Source of the DNA: Lepisosteus oculatus
Taxonomy: Eukaryota > Chordata > Actinopteri > Semionotiformes > Lepisosteidae
DNA: 64,000 bases
Assembly (NCBI RefSeq): GCF_040954835.1
Contig: NC_090704.1
Location: 42,846,979 to 42,910,978 of the forward strand
Direction of reading: 5' to 3'
In this document: in pieces, positions 26,083 to 38,390 of the stretch
Layout of the letters: each line of letters opens with the position of its first letter
Numbering within the stretch: position 1 is the first letter of the stretch
Program-made: the position numbers and the translations under genes
Notes under the pieces: generated by a model
Seen by the model: the letters and a program-made list of their open reading frames with translations, nothing else
The model's database searches: none
Told to the model about the DNA's origin: nothing

Positions 26083-26412
26083 GGCATGGTGGCACAGTGT
26101 TAGCATTGCAGCCTCGCAGTGCTGGGGCCCTAGGGTGCATGGGGAGCTTGCATGTTCTTCCCTAGTTTGCAAGGGTTTTCTTGGGGTAATCTGGTTTTCT
26201 CCCACAGTCCAAAGACTGTTCGGTTAATTGTCTTCTGGGAAAGCTGCCCCTGGTGTGAATCTGTGTTTGGTCGTACCTGTGCACGCCTAGTGATGGACCC
26301 GTGTCCTGTCCTGGTTGTATCTTGCCTGGCTCCTGTTGCTTGCTGGGAAAGGCTGCAGCTTTCCCCTTACCCTGAATGGGACAAAGTGGTTAGAAAATGG
26401 ATGGATGGATAA
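26083..26412 (+). mobile_element. SINE-like dispersed repeat, copy 2
   Basis: The same repeat as at 21614. It has GGCACAGTGTTAGCATTGCAGCC at the head, TCTCCCACAGTCCAAAGACT and GGTTAATTGTCTTCTGGGAA in the middle, and CCTGAATGGGACAAAGTGGT near the end. It finishes in ATGGATGGATGGATA, a simple-repeat tail typical of such elements. The B-box region is damaged. Confidence 0.82.
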
Positions 26413-27689
26413 TGAAAATAAGGCTGGCACACGCTGTGAGAATAACACATTGGGCCATAAAATGAAATGGTAAGAATATGTGTTTCATATGTGAATTTAG
26501 CAAGTTCTACTTACAGTTTGAAAACTACATGCTAGCGTAGTACAGTATAAGAGTTATCAAACATTCTCCTGTTTCTTCTAGGTAGATCAGTCCACTGAGG
26601 CATGAAGGAGGAGAACAAATGGGCTCTGAAGTAAGAGACCAATTAAACGGACTGCTGCTTAAAAGAAACCTTAAAAACCTGCAGGCACACCAACTCTGCA
26701 GGACCAGGACTGGGCACACCTAATCTAGATGGAAGAGGAGTGAAAAGGGCAAGAGGCTGTGTAGAGAGAAGAAAGAGACCGAAGAGAGACATGAGCTGTT
26801 TGGCTGACACAATGGCAGATGTGAACTAGGATTTTGAATCAGAGGCATGCATTGACAGAGAGCCTGTAGCAGAAAAGGAGGCAAAGAAATGCTTGTGAAC
26901 AATGATGAAAGGTGAGACTCCGAATCCTGGAAGCTGGAGCGGGCGGATAGTGTCGGTAGGGAGACCAAATGTGAGTTACAATAGTCTAGGCAAGACAGTA
27001 CCAGGGTCTGGACAAGATGTTGTGCAGGTAAGGAGTTTGCAGATGTTGCTCAAGAAGAAGTGGCTGGAGCGCACCACAGAGGAAATGTGGGAACAGGAGA
27101 GGGATGGGTAACAAGCGATATCTTGACAAAGGAAGAGGAGGAAATGGGTGTATCAGTCAAGAGGAAAAAAGATGGCGAGGTCCACAGAGGGGGAAGAAGA
27201 TGAAAGGAAAAAGACCATGAGATCAGGCAGCAAGCTGCATCCATATATATGCTTAAAATGGAGCTTGTGATCACTGGTGAAAGATTTCAGTAATCCTGTT
27301 CTGCCTCATTTCAATAATGCAGCCTTACATCCATGTCTTATGTGACTATAGCGTGGTATATTAAACCATCTCTACAATATATGGGCCATCTTCACCTACA
27401 TCTTTCCAGCTCTATTAGTTTTACGATAAAAAATATAGCTGTGATGGTTGTTATTGGTGCAATCCAATATCATTACAATAAAAATAACATGAAGAAATTA
27501 GTCCTGGTGCCAATTATTCCTGCCGGGTGTAATTACCATTGACTCAGAGCACAAACTAATTCCCTGATTTCCCCTCAGAACTCCCATGGGTTAGTGTAGG
27601 TCTGCCAGATTCAATGCACAATTATAGCTGGTTTCCACTTCTCTTTGCTCTTCTTCAGAACTCAGTTCTGTGTTCTGTGTTCTCCTTGC
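26413..27689. other. Intergenic DNA with repeat fragments
   Basis: The stretch at about 26575-26725 includes CCTGCAGGCACACC and CTGCAGGACCAGGACTGGG, a string pair found in dispersed vertebrate repeats and partly echoed near 15590. 26720-27270 is purine-rich with broken frames. No gene was recognised. Confidence 0.4.
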
Positions 27690-28300
27690 AGAGGAAGAAG
27701 TACGTCTTGGTACAATTTAAGATGTACTTCCACACAGTTTCCACTTGTACCCTCAGGTTTATGTTTCACTTGTCGTTTGGAAGACGTCCACTGGGTTGAC
27801 TTTGTCAAAGTCTTTTAGGATTTTGAATATTTGTCTCAGGTCCCCTTGTAGTCTTCTCTGTCCAGAACTATGAAGGTTCAGGTCTTTCAGCCTGTCAGTG
27901 TGGGACACTCCTTTAAGCCCTGTAATGTATCTAGCTGCTCTTCTCTAGACAGATTCCAGCAATAGTTTTTCTTTTACATTGTGATCAAAATAGTACATTA
28001 TATTCTTACTAGTGTGTTATACAGTTTTAAAAAAAAAATAATTTGATTCACATTCTATGCTCTTAACTATACTGTATGTCCTAACAATTTGTTTGCTTTT
28101 GTAATTGCTTCCTCGCTTACAGAAAATATAAAAGATGTGTCAACATAAACATCTACGTCTTCTTAAGAAGTAGAAAATTCTCACTCAATGTTTCACATTT
28201 TGTATTTATAATTTGTTTTTACTACCTGCATGTAATACCCTGCACCTGTCTACATTAAAAAGAAATAGTTCCTGCACACTGTGCAACGTGTTAGTCACAC
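27690..28300 (-). mobile_element. CR1-like LINE 3' region, antisense copy
   Basis: Read on the minus strand, this copy has CCCAGTGGACGTCTTCC and TGGAAACTGTGTGGAAGTAC downstream of AGAGAAGAGCAGCTAGATAC, TTAAAGGAGTGTCCCACACT and GACAGGCTGAAAGA. These parallel, in the same order, the sense LINE remnant at 57005-57180. It is a 5'-truncated, decayed retrotransposon end with no intact open frame. The part beyond 27970 is assigned to it by continuity only. Confidence 0.72.
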
Positions 28301-30618
28301 TTGATCATATTTATAACAGGTGCGTAATAATAATCTGTGAGATTTACAGTACACAGCACAGTTTCTGTTTTCATGACAACTTTAAAATAGGACAAAAAAA
28401 TCTGGACACACTTTTTTATATTCCCTTTTTCCCAGTGTGGAAAATAGATTAATGTTTCATAGGATTTTCTTAGTATTTCAGCTTCTTGAGTTACCTTCAT
28501 GGCTAATATGTCTCTTGATATTTCAGTGAGTTGAAATGCATAGACTGAGTGTTAGCTAGGCAGCAGGACAAGCAAAGATTAAACTATTCCAAGCCTGTGC
28601 CAAATAGACTGTCTTCATGACGCCATATGACCTGTTTATAGCAGTCCGCGAGAGGAGAGAGAGCAAAGTATTGATTTTCATTGCTACTCAGTAATTAGGC
28701 ATGTTCTAGCCTGCAGCATACTGTATATTGCATACTGCATTGCAATTGAGGTGTGTGTCATTCCATCGCATGCGTAACATTTACATCCATTTGTCAGAAA
28801 TGCATTCATGTAGAAAGGTATGCACATTACACACATGTACATGCAAAAACATAAAAGTTACTGCCTGAAGCGCTGCATTTAATATCTGCAGTATAAGTTT
28901 AAACCACCTACTTGGATCTATGGCTTTGTATCAGGTCCTGTTCAGCACTCCACTGTGAATACACCATGAATTTCTCAGTGTAAAGAGTAACTAATGTTTC
29001 TACTGTAGCTCCAAGACACATAGCCTCACTAAAATATTGGACGAGGCTCCATCTAAGACAAGACAAGCAGTGTGCTGAACTTTTCTCTTGAGGTTTAAAT
29101 CACTTGCAATATTTGAAACCAGGCTTACTCTTTGAAAATTGTAAATACAAATATGAAAGAATGGTGGTTAGAGAAAAAGTAAATACAACAGAAACTGATT
29201 ATATGTTCCTCCAAGAAGCTCTTAACATAAAGTCACACTTCAGAAAATGCTTGGAGGTGCCGTTAGGGCTGCATTTGAGATTAATAAGCATGAGGAGCAT
29301 GATTCTGCAGATTAGACTTTCATTAAACCAAATTAAACCCAGTTTTATCCTGTTCCAATTCTTAGGAATGTTTTGAAACTTTTAACCCAGAGTATGCCAA
29401 GGATTATCAAGACCAAATAAGAACACAGCCAGTCTGAATGCCCTAGGGATCAAAGGTGCCCTTTGAATTAGTCTAACCTGTTAGATAGGGTTCAGGTTAT
29501 CTCCTCTATATGTAAATTCACTGCTTAGTGATCCCTGTGCTGTGCTGCCTCTGTCAGATGAATTGGCTAATAGGGAAAGAATGAGCACAAGGGAAGTCAG
29601 AACATCAAGATATAACCAGGTATGTGTTTTTAAAATGTCATGTTTTCTTTTCTGAGCTGATAAGCAGCAGGAATACAAAGCAAGATTTTTTCCCTGTACT
29701 GTGTGAGGTCACTGCTCAAAGCTATGTCCTAAAAAACAGAAATGTCAGTAGACCTACTGCGCCTAATTACATTTTGCTGCAGTTAGATGCTGTTTATTTA
29801 AATTACTTTGCTAATATATGCAACCTCAGTAAACTCAGTAAAGACTTCAGTATTCTCCCCACTGTTACACATGCACAAATCGATCACTAATAAATACAGT
29901 ATATGAAGGATAAAAGCAAAGTGAATTCTAAAGGAATTCTGCTGTTCCAATACCTTACTAAGGTCTGTTTCTCTGGCTACCCCCTGCTCTCCAGTAAGAG
30001 AACTAAACTACAGCCGTTACGGTTTGCTTCAGAGGGGTGACTGGCAGAATGACCCTGGTAGGTCTGGAGGAACATATTAAAGGAGCAGAATAGAAGATGT
30101 TCTGTTACTATGCTGCAGATTCCTAGAAGTTCAAGAGAACAAAAGATTCTGCCGCTTTCTGAGATGAAAATAAAATCCTTATTCAGTAACTTTATGGACA
30201 TATCTTGGCAATGGCCTACCCCAGTACACTGCACAACTGTTACCACTGGCTTTACTAAAGCCAGGTGGGCATAAAAAAAGACCATCTTATTATGAAGTGT
30301 GGTCTTGTGGGGTTTTATTAATGGACCATTAATGGAAGTAAACACAGATATCAATCATGACACTAGCAATGACAACTAGCATGACACAGTGCACTCATGG
30401 TCCACTGTGTGAGAGAGTGAAGGGTGGACGTAAATTTAGTCTTAACTCACCAAATAACCTGCATGTACAATACAGTACTGTTTAATTTCAAATTGCACCG
30501 TTCATTTTAATTAAAGAACTTATTTTGAAAATAATAGAAAGCTCACATGCAAAATACAGCTTGCTGTGACCACAGGGAAAGCAAAACATTGATGTCTTGA
30601 GTCTCATTTTGTGTATCA
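28301..30618. other. Intergenic DNA, no gene seen
   Basis: AT-rich; open frames are short and unrelated to known proteins. No repeat was recognised with confidence. Confidence 0.4.
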
Positions 30619-30828
30619 TGGCATGGCAGTTAGCTCTACCAACTTACAGTGTCCCAGGTTTGATTCTAGGTTGGAGCTCCTGTGTGTGTGGAGTTTGCAT
30701 GTTCTCTTTGTATTCATGGGGGCTTTTGCCAAATTCTCTAGCTTGCCCCCACCTACCAAAGAGATGCAGGTTAGATCTGATCTAAACTGTCCCTTTGCAC
30801 TGGGTGAATTTCAAGGGGTTTCATATTG
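30619..30828 (+). mobile_element. SINE-like dispersed repeat, copy 3 (truncated)
   Basis: Only the first two thirds of the repeat seen at 21614 and 26083 are present: a tRNA-like head with TTTGATTCTAGG, then GTGTGGAGTTTGCATGTTCT and a decayed middle ending near TGCAGGTTAGATCTGATCTA. It is 3'-truncated and about 1 kb upstream of BTBD17. Confidence 0.7.
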
Positions 30829-31368
30829 AATTGAGGGGTTGGGGGGTTGTTCCTGTCTTAAGAATTTTAGAGTAATAGAACCAAATGATTTTGATCGGCT
30901 GAATGGCTTCCTTGTTGGGGATCCTTTGTTTTCTCTGAGTTTGGATTGGTTTCTTGCAAGAACCACTGCACCCAGAAGCACACTGGTCCCTGACACTGAT
31001 TTCCTGATCAGCAGATGTAACAAGTAAGTTTTGCAGAGAGTGCAAGCAGAATACTTAGAGAAAGTCAGAAAAAAAAGTAACAGCTATTTAAATTGAGCGC
31101 TCAGGCTAGATTTCTTTTCTTTTTTATCTTTGAGCACCTGTTCCTTTATTAGTGAAAAGTTGGCAGAAAATGAATTCTAATAACACTACTGCTTGTTTTA
31201 ATGATGATCATCATGGTAACACAGAACCCCTGGTCCAGGATTATGTTGTTTACTTGCTTTCCCTGAAACAAAAAGCTGTATTATCAGGAGTCGGTTCGCT
31301 GTTTTCCTGCCCAGCTGGCTGCAGATCGATGCGATACAACATTGGAAGGGAAACTCAAAATCAAAGTA

Positions 31369-31382
31369 GTTGTCATGGCAAC
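31369..31382 (+). promoter_or_regulatory. RFX-type X-box upstream of BTBD17
   Basis: GTTGTCATGGCAAC is a near-perfect palindrome that differs by one base from the RFX full site GTTGCCATGGCAAC. It lies 213 bp upstream of the BTBD17 start codon. An RFX factor acting here is inference. Confidence 0.5.
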
Positions 31383-31398
31383 GGCCCTGACAGACTCC

Positions 31399-31405
31399 AC
31401 CAATC
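31399..31405 (+). promoter_or_regulatory. CCAAT box (NF-Y-like) upstream of BTBD17
   Basis: ACCAATC within CTCCACCAATCAATGG fits the NF-Y consensus. It sits 17 bp after the X-box, a pairing known from other vertebrate promoters. Confidence 0.4.
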
Positions 31406-31451
31406 AATGGATCCGGAATGCTGCAATTTGCCTGGAAGGACCAGCGTCCTA

Positions 31452-31458
31452 CATAAAG
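31452..31458 (+). promoter_or_regulatory. TATA-like box for BTBD17
   Basis: CATAAAG resembles the CATAAA TATA variant and stands about 140 bp before the start codon. That would put transcription start near 31480 and give a 5' UTR of roughly 115 nt. There is no transcript evidence in the sequence itself. Confidence 0.35.
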
Positions 31459-31594
31459 AGTGTCGGCCTGGGAGCTGGAGCCACACGGGGTAGCCCACTT
31501 CCCAAAGAACAGGCAGGCGCGCCAGGGTTAAAGCACGCTACACAGCAGCAGAAGACAAGAAAGGAGGGATAGAGGGAGAAAAAGAGAGAGACAA

Positions 31595-31688
31595 ATGGCT
31601 TTTGTGCTTCATGGAGGGATTTTATCCCAGATCTACTTGGGGGTCCTCTTTACTGCTTTCTGCTTCCAAACTATGACAGTCCAAGGAG
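31595..31688 (+). CDS. BTBD17: BTBD17 exon 1: signal peptide
   Basis: This exon codes residues 1-31 plus one base and is too short to stand out as an open frame. It is placed by the ATG at 31595, the hydrophobic leader and the donor GGAG|GTAAG at 31689. The phase-1 junction with CA|GCC in exon 2 gives alanine and keeps the frame. Confidence 0.85.
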
Positions 31689-34600
31689 GTAAGATGCCCT
31701 CCCAACATAATTTCTCGTGATTACCTCTGCTTTTCCCTATTTATCTCTGTCTATGTGTCGGTTTTCGGATCGGGATAGCTGAATTCTAAGGGTTACATAC
31801 CAAAGGGGGAAAAAAGTCTGCATTTTAAAAGAGATGGACTCACAAGAGCCTACAAAGAAGTCAATGGGTTTGGTTTCTGCATCTCTTTAGAAATCAAGCC
31901 CTTAGGCTTTGAAAAGGCAGAAAAGATCTGCCTCCTTATTAGCATTGCAGCATTGTCTCAGTCCCTCTTTTCTCAATTTCACTCTCCAGTCTATTTGCAG
32001 ATCGGCAGTAGTGGGAAGGTTTACCCTTGCTATGACATTACTTGAGTGAGAACAATTCCCAAGTCTCAGGATCCCAGAACTCATTTTTTTCTCATGAACA
32101 TCGACTGAATGAAAATGCCTTTTCATGTATTTTTGTTGCTTTCTTCTGATTAATTGATCTGATTTCTGGAATTCTATGCATGTTTTCTCTTGTGAAAACA
32201 CAGTGCATAGAAGGGTATTGTCTTGTAGAGTTTATGTGAATATAACTTTGTCACTAGTTCCTTTTCACTTTGTCCTTCCTGTCTCACAGGAATAAGAACT
32301 CCTCATTCAGTCTTCTTTTGCACTGCACTGCTGGGGGCTGGTAGTACCCCTGTAAGTTTGGCATGGAAACTCACTGAGACTAAGGTCAATGTCTGACATT
32401 TGTTTAGCATGCTGACAGCATGTCCATCATCGTACAAAAAGATACTTCCCACTAATAATAAACTTGATTTGACATGCAAATGACATCTCCTGAAAAAACA
32501 TGAAAGATAAATGTTTCCTGAAATTTGAATTTTTATCCTTGTTTTAATCCCTGTAGCATTGCTCCAAGACTGTAGAATGATTGGCCTGCATGTATTAGCT
32601 CTTGCAAATCAATCAGTACTTTCCAATCCTTCAAACTCACATTTCTTCTCTAGCTTTTAAACTGTTTAATTTGCTATTGTAAAATATCTCTGTGATTTAC
32701 TGTGCAACGTCTTGACATGATGTAACATGAAAGGTGCAATATAAAAAAAAGGGTAGCGATAAAATAAAGATTATTACTTGTGGCTAAAAATAATTGTATC
32801 ATAGAGCAGACAACATGTTTTCCCTTTCAAAAATAAGGGCAGCATTAACACATTTGCTTAACCATAATAATGATGTTTACAAAGAAGCCTAAGTTGGACA
32901 CTGATGCCTCATTAGTTCACTGCTAAAAGCAGATGGTCGCAGTATAAGTGAGGTGCTTTCACCAAGCAGACAATTGTTAATTAGTATGTGAGTGATATCA
33001 ATTCACTACCCTTCCTGTGGAGTAGTGCCACTTTCCGTAAAAAACAGGACTGAGGTCCTCGCAGCTATAGAGATGCAAGTATTGAGCCGGTATTTTGGTC
33101 CTGGGTTTCTTGTTCTGTGTCAATTTCAAATTTATCCTTCATGTAAGACAAAATGCAATTGTATTCATAAACTGATAAATCTGAGCATGACCCATTCATT
33201 CCCATGGTTAAAACGTGTTTTTAATACATTGCTTTATGAATAAGTTGTGTTTTTCTGGATTTAATGAACATTTCTAGAATAGTAAGAATGAATATCATGT
33301 GATAGCTTTAATGAAACTTTAGCTTTGAAACTGTAGCTTCAGTGAGAAGTTCATTAACAAGTTAAATCTTTGCAGAGTAGACGATGGTAACAATAACAAC
33401 ATTGTTTTTAGAGAGGTAGGCCATTGCCCTGTTTTGTGACTAGAATGGAATACAAAAATAGTAAGTTCTGTCAGGCACTACACGTTTTACTGGCAGGGTT
33501 AAGTACAGCCAAAAAATCTTATCTTGAGGAGCAGGGTGGAGTACAAGGGACCTTTCAATCAAGCTTTCAATCAAGCAAACACATTGTTCCTGCAGAAAAA
33601 CTTACGGGCAAGTTTCACTGTGTTAGTGTATATACAGTGTCAGTCTGGACAGATGCTTTCTTGTCTTTACAGAACTTGCATATTTAGCTAATCTGTTTCT
33701 CCCTTTTAGCTTATTTTCTACTGCGTAGAAACTGAGCTCCTCTTTTTTGTGTTGCACTGTCCATATTTGGTTAATGTTTGTTAAACCCGTTCCCAAAAAC
33801 TGAACCTTCACTTTAGTCATTTGGCAATCCTTTTTGTTAACAACGCGCAGCTATGCTTTCAAAAAGGAAATGTAGAAATAGCATAGTTCATTGAATAATC
33901 ATATGCTGAAGTTTCTTTAAAAAGTTGTATCCAGCACATCAGCTCCTTGTCTATATGTGCTTGAGCATGTTTTCTAGGTTGATGGGACACAGACTTGGGT
34001 TCTTGCCATCATCTATATTTCATTAGTGCCCCAGAAAAATATAAAAAATACATGCTACAGAAATAAATTCTGAAGTATCTTATCTCCATACTGGGAACAA
34101 CAGGAAAATTCAGTGTTGGAATCCAAACTGCTAACATGGTGAATTGTTTTTTAACCGCAAGGCAGCTACTGTTTCAGTTATCACTATCATATACTGCACA
34201 TATCATATTGTATTTTTGGTGTAAGAGGATAAAGGACATTTGGGATAGGAAGCTATTTTAGCCTTGATAGACCTTTTCTTAATCTCCAGAGCTGTAAAGG
34301 GATGAAAATGCAGCTCACAGTTTGCATGTGAGACGCCATTGCTCAGAAATTACAGGGTAGTATTACTCTGGAACTAGGAGCACAGCCAGAAGTCATGCTT
34401 TGGATAGATTATGGCCTTGAACACTTTGTCCATGCTAAGCATGCTTTATTTTTAGCCAATTAAGAAAAATGATTCTTTAGAAAAAGCTTTTCATAAACAG
34501 GTCAAGGAGGTATCATCAAGAGCCCCCATTGTAAATTTCTCTCTACTGGAGGAGGGCTGCTTCTGGCTGGTTTAAAAGAAATTAACAGCTTTCTTTTGTC

Positions 34601-36808
34601 AGTGAAAGACTCTTGTGAATACAGCCCTGAGTTATTCAGCCAGTGGGAGAGTCTTGTCACTCATGTGGTCTGTGTCGTATCCCAGCAGCCCTCAAACCTG
34701 AAGGCGCTTCAGAGAGCAGCGGGACAGTGATCAATCACTCCATGATCCTGGTCCAGAGACTAGAGGCACTGCTGGCTCAGGGCAATGGCAGCGACGTATC
34801 CCTCCGGGTCCAGACAGTTCACTCGGACGAGGTGAAAGTGTTCCAGGCCCACTCGCTGGTGCTGTCCCTGCAGAGCGAAGTCTTCGAGGGGCTGCTGGAG
34901 CACCGCAACTCCTCCACGCTGACCCTGCGGGAGCCGGCCGACTGCGCGGCTGTCTTTGAGAAGTTCATCAGGTGAGGGAGGGCCTGGTGCCGGGGGCCTC
35001 CGCTGAAGGACACGAAGAGTGAGATCCCAGTGAGCAAAGTGGCTGATTTTGGGCAAATAACAAAAAGCAGGAAAAGATCTATCCATTCCAGTAACCATAA
35101 GAGTTATCTGTTAAATAAATTAAAATATTAACTTATGATAAAGCCCCTTTCAAGCCAAACATCACTTTGTCAAGGTGGTTTATGTGACACATTGTAATAT
35201 CCACTAAGCCCACAATAAGGGGTTAACCTTTACCCTATCTCTGGTTTATGATACAGTAGTTCTTCATACTGTAGGTTCTATCTAATATTGTCGAACAGTA
35301 TATCTGTAAAGGTCAGTATTAAGTTCTATAAGTACTGTGTTTATTATTTCAAAGAGCTAGGCAAACTTTTGTCAAAATGTGCAGTTTTGTTGTGTTGTGA
35401 CTGCATTTCTGAAAGTTGCATAGGGTATTTGATATTTCTATGTGGGATGTGATAATGTGAGTTATCTTTCACAATCTGTCAACTAGGGCATTGACACAGT
35501 CTCTGCTCTTCTGCCGTTTTCTCTACTGTGAACATGTTGTTCCACCTGGTGGCAGATCAGAGGATTACAGTGTCCTTGAAGTGCCTCTTTGCAAAGACAA
35601 ACATTCTTGAGCAGATGGCTGGAGATCTATGTTTCAAGCTGTTAAACTGTTACCATGGGAAATGAATAGCAAATACCTGTTGCATGCTTCTGATTCTGCT
35701 TCTGTTACACAGACTGTCTGTCTTTATTTGCAGGTATATGTACTGTGGGGAGATTGCTGTACAGCTGGAGCAAGCGATCCCTCTGCACAAACTGGCCAGT
35801 AAGTATACGGTATTGGCCCTGCAGCATGGTCTCAGCCAGTACATGACCCTGCACCTGGCCAGTGACTCCCCTCATGGGCATGTAGTCAACTGGTACCACT
35901 ATGCCATGCAGATTGGAGATGTGGCTCTGAGGGACAGCTGCCTGCAATTCCTGTCCTGGAACCTGTCCTCTGTCTTCCAGAGTGGGGAGTGGGGCTCGGT
36001 GAGCGCTGACCTGCTCTTGTCTCTGCTGCAGCGCTCGGATCTCATCCTGCAGAGCGAGCTCGAGCTGTTCGAGGCTCTGGAGGCCTGGATTGGGCAAAAC
36101 CAGCCGGGGGGCTTGACCATTGAGAATGCCTTGAGGGCGGTGCGCTATGCCATGATACCCCCACAGCAGCTCTTTCGGCTGCAGAAACAGTCTCCGCTGC
36201 TGCTCAAATACCACCAGTCGATACAGGACCTCCTCTACATGGCCTTCCAGTTCCACTCGGCCTCCCCACTCCAGCTGGCCAAGTATTTCGATGTCAACTG
36301 CAGCCTCTTCACACCCCGTAACTACCTCTCTGCAGCCTGGGGATCCCCCTGGGTGATCAATAACCCCACCCGGGACGATCGCAGTATGAGCTTTCAGACC
36401 CAGCTGGGCCCCAGTGGCCATGACGCCAACAAGAAGGTGACGTGGAACGCGCTGTTCTCCCCAAGATGGCTTCCCGTCAGCCTGCGGCCGGTGTACACAG
36501 AGCACGGGGCGATCCAGGCGGCGCGCCCCGACAACGGCCACCCTCGCATCATCGTCACCCCAGCCACCTCCAGCGCAGACTTTGCTGGCGTCAGCTTCCA
36601 GAAGACGGTGGTCGTGGCTGTGCGGCAGCAGGGCAAGGTGCTGGTGCGACACGTCTACAACTTCCACCAGAGCACCGAAGAGACTGGGGACTTCCTGGCC
36701 GAGGCTGACTTGCAGCACAGGGGCTCCGATTACCTCATCGACAGCTCGCTGTACCTGCACATTGTGGTGAAGCCCATCTATCACAGCCTCATCAAAGCCA
36801 AGAAGTGA
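31595..36808 (+). CDS. BTBD17: BTBD17, secreted BTB/BACK domain protein
   Basis: BTB/POZ domain-containing protein 17, similar to galectin-3-binding protein and predicted to be secreted; its molecular role is not well established. Three coding exons, 31595-31688, 34686-34971 and 35734-36808, join in frame to 484 residues (human is about 478). Residues 1-31 form a signal peptide (hydrophobic ILSQIYLGVLFTAFCF), followed by N-glycosylation sites NHS (48-50) and NGS (65-67). A BTB domain spans about 66-135 (SDVSLRVQ, VFQAHSLVLSLQSEVFEGLL, AAVFEKFIRYMYCGE). A BACK-like helical region follows (CLQFLSWNLSSVF, LILQSELELFEALEAWI, RYAMIPPQQLFRLQ). The C-terminal region, specific to this protein, has SFQTQLGPSGHDA, LFSPRWLPVSLRPVY and GVSFQKTVVVAVRQQGK. 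The ends match human closely. It points away from GPR142 and toward MAP2K6. Confidence 0.95.
31689..34685 (+). other. BTBD17 intron 1
   Basis: A phase-1 intron of 2,997 bp, bounded by GTAAGA and GTATCCCAG. No repeat family or coding segment was recognised. A 12-base unit, TTTCAATCAAGC, is duplicated at about 33550. Confidence 0.75.
34686..34971 (+). CDS. BTBD17: BTBD17 exon 2: BTB domain
   Basis: The exon carries the glycosylated linker and most of the BTB fold. An ATG at 34643 lies upstream in the same frame, but it is intronic; the acceptor CCCAG at 34681-34685 defines the start. The exon ends in ATCAG|GTGAGG and completes an arginine codon with exon 3. Confidence 0.9.
34972..35733 (+). 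other. BTBD17 intron 2
   Basis: A phase-2 intron of 762 bp with donor GTGAGG and acceptor TTTGCAG. Near 35540 is CCACCTGGTGGCAG, an imperfect CTCF-like palindrome. No coding sequence was seen. Confidence 0.8.
35734..36808 (+). CDS. BTBD17: BTBD17 exon 3: BTB end, BACK and C-terminal domain
   Basis: This large GC-rich terminal exon begins inside the conserved FIR|YMYCGE string and ends at a TGA at 36806-36808. The long antisense open frame 35705-36784 is a by-product of its base composition. Confidence 0.94.
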
Positions 36809-37951
36809 ACCTCTTCACCCAGTACTAGCTCACTGCAGTGTCATACGCACAACACATTCATGTCAGCGCACTCAGAAGCTCCTCTGAGCTCTACAAGCCT
36901 TTACTGCAGTAAAAGGCTGCACACATTTTGCAATGAACCTCTTTATTCAATGATGCACAATATTTCTTTTCATCCTGCAATTAGTTATTAATAACATCAT
37001 TCTGTTTGATCTTTCCAATTATCTTACCATTTGCTGCAGTAAAAAATCTCCTCTTGTATCTTTCTTTCCCTTTTATAACCTTCATGAAACATTATAAATT
37101 AAAGTGAACATGCTGTTTTTTTAGCTCATCATGCTCCTTCAGTCACCTTGAAGAATATTTGTTGAAAACAGAATAAACAAATGTTACATTTATAACACGT
37201 ACAACACCATTTTCTTAAACAAAATGAAGTGCTGTGAAACAGCAAATGGTCATGCCAGACCTATTTACTGTATGGGGACAGCGCTCCATGTTGATGCCAA
37301 CATTCCTCATGGAATTAGGAGATGAAAATTGCATAAAGAAGCCAAATATTTAGAAACACAGACACACAAGTAGGCAAATGCATTCAAAATACACATGTAG
37401 TCTAACTTTAAGACATATTCAAAAAGGCTGTCCATCCAGATCTAGATAAAATCATCTACACTGCAGAGCTACTGTAATTAACTTGCCCCCAGGATAGTCC
37501 TATTGCCCTACAAGAATAAATTCCCTAGAAAAGTTGTGAAATAAAGACTATGGACTCAAAAACCCCATTTTCACCTGTGACCATTAGGACTGCTGTATGT
37601 GTGGAACCATACACACACAAGAAGATACAGGCCTCATCTCACTTGTCATGTTCATGACCCTTATTCTAATGAAAACTTTCTTTCCAAACAATGGCAGCTA
37701 GAGAGAAATAAACTCTTCGCAGAGCACTCGTCAAACTAAAGAGCATATGATTATTTTTTTTTATTAGAGAAGATATTCTGTCAGTGTCAAGAATCGGTAT
37801 TGACTTTGCAACAAATGGCGATGTCATACAGGCTTGGTGCATTGAACTTCCAATCTTCAGAGAGCGGCTGGTGCCACTTGGAGCCAGAGGGAAGGCACAT
37901 AGTGTAGAAATCTACAGGCAGACGTCTTTTTACTTTCCCACACTTTAAAGC
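36809..37951. other. BTBD17 3' UTR and intergenic DNA
   Basis: The first 370 bases or so are presumed 3' UTR. The rest is AT-rich with no recognised feature. Confidence 0.5.
37172..37177 (+). terminator. Candidate polyadenylation signal of BTBD17
   Basis: AATAAA, 364 bases after the stop codon, is the first canonical signal downstream. A further AATAAA lies near 37515, so the exact 3' end is unsettled. Confidence 0.45.
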
Positions 37952-38390
37952 TGAGAACATAAGAAAGGGTACAAAGTACAGGAGGCTATGCACTTAACTC
38001 ATTAGGGTTGCCAGCAGCTCATCAATCTCAAAATCTCGTCGAGCTGTCTCTTTGATGAACCCAGGGTATCAGCTTCAATAACATGGCTGGGTGGATTATT
38101 CCAGACTCCCACAACTCTTTGTATAAAGAGGTGCCACCTGCTCTCAGGTACTTCCCCATAGTCTCCACTTGTCTTCTCTGGTTCGTGATTCACTGATGAT
38201 CCCGAAGCAGGGCCATGGCTTGACTGTGTCAATGGCCTTTAATCGCTTCCCCTTGTAGTCTCCTCCGTTCTAGGCCAAAAAGATTCTGTTCTTTTAACCC
38301 GTCAGGGCAGGACATTCCTTTAAGTACTAGAACGTACCGGGTCACTCTTCACTCTATTCATTCCAGAGCAGCAATACCTTTTTTTTGGTA
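37952..38390 (-). mobile_element. CR1-like LINE 3' end, antisense copy
   Basis: Read on the minus strand it gives TGGAATAATCCACCCAGCC, ATTGAAGCTGATACCC, GAGATTTTGAGATTGATGAG, then GCCTCCTGTACTTTGTACCC and TTTCTTATGTTCTC. This is the same order as the sense remnant at 57195-57350 (TGGAATATGGAACAAGCTGC and so on to TTTCTTATGTTCTT). It is a 5'-truncated copy with its 3' end facing GPR142. No intact open frame remains. Confidence 0.78.

Noticed and set aside
34643..34685. ATG at 34643 as the BTBD17 start codon
   Set aside because: The bases lie before a good acceptor. The encoded MGESCHSCGLCRIP is not family-like, and exon 1 at 31595 supplies the expected signal peptide.
35705..36784. 359-codon open frame on the minus strand opposite BTBD17 exon 3
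   Set aside because: It is exactly antisense to a conserved, GC-rich coding exon and resembles no protein; it is a codon-composition shadow.
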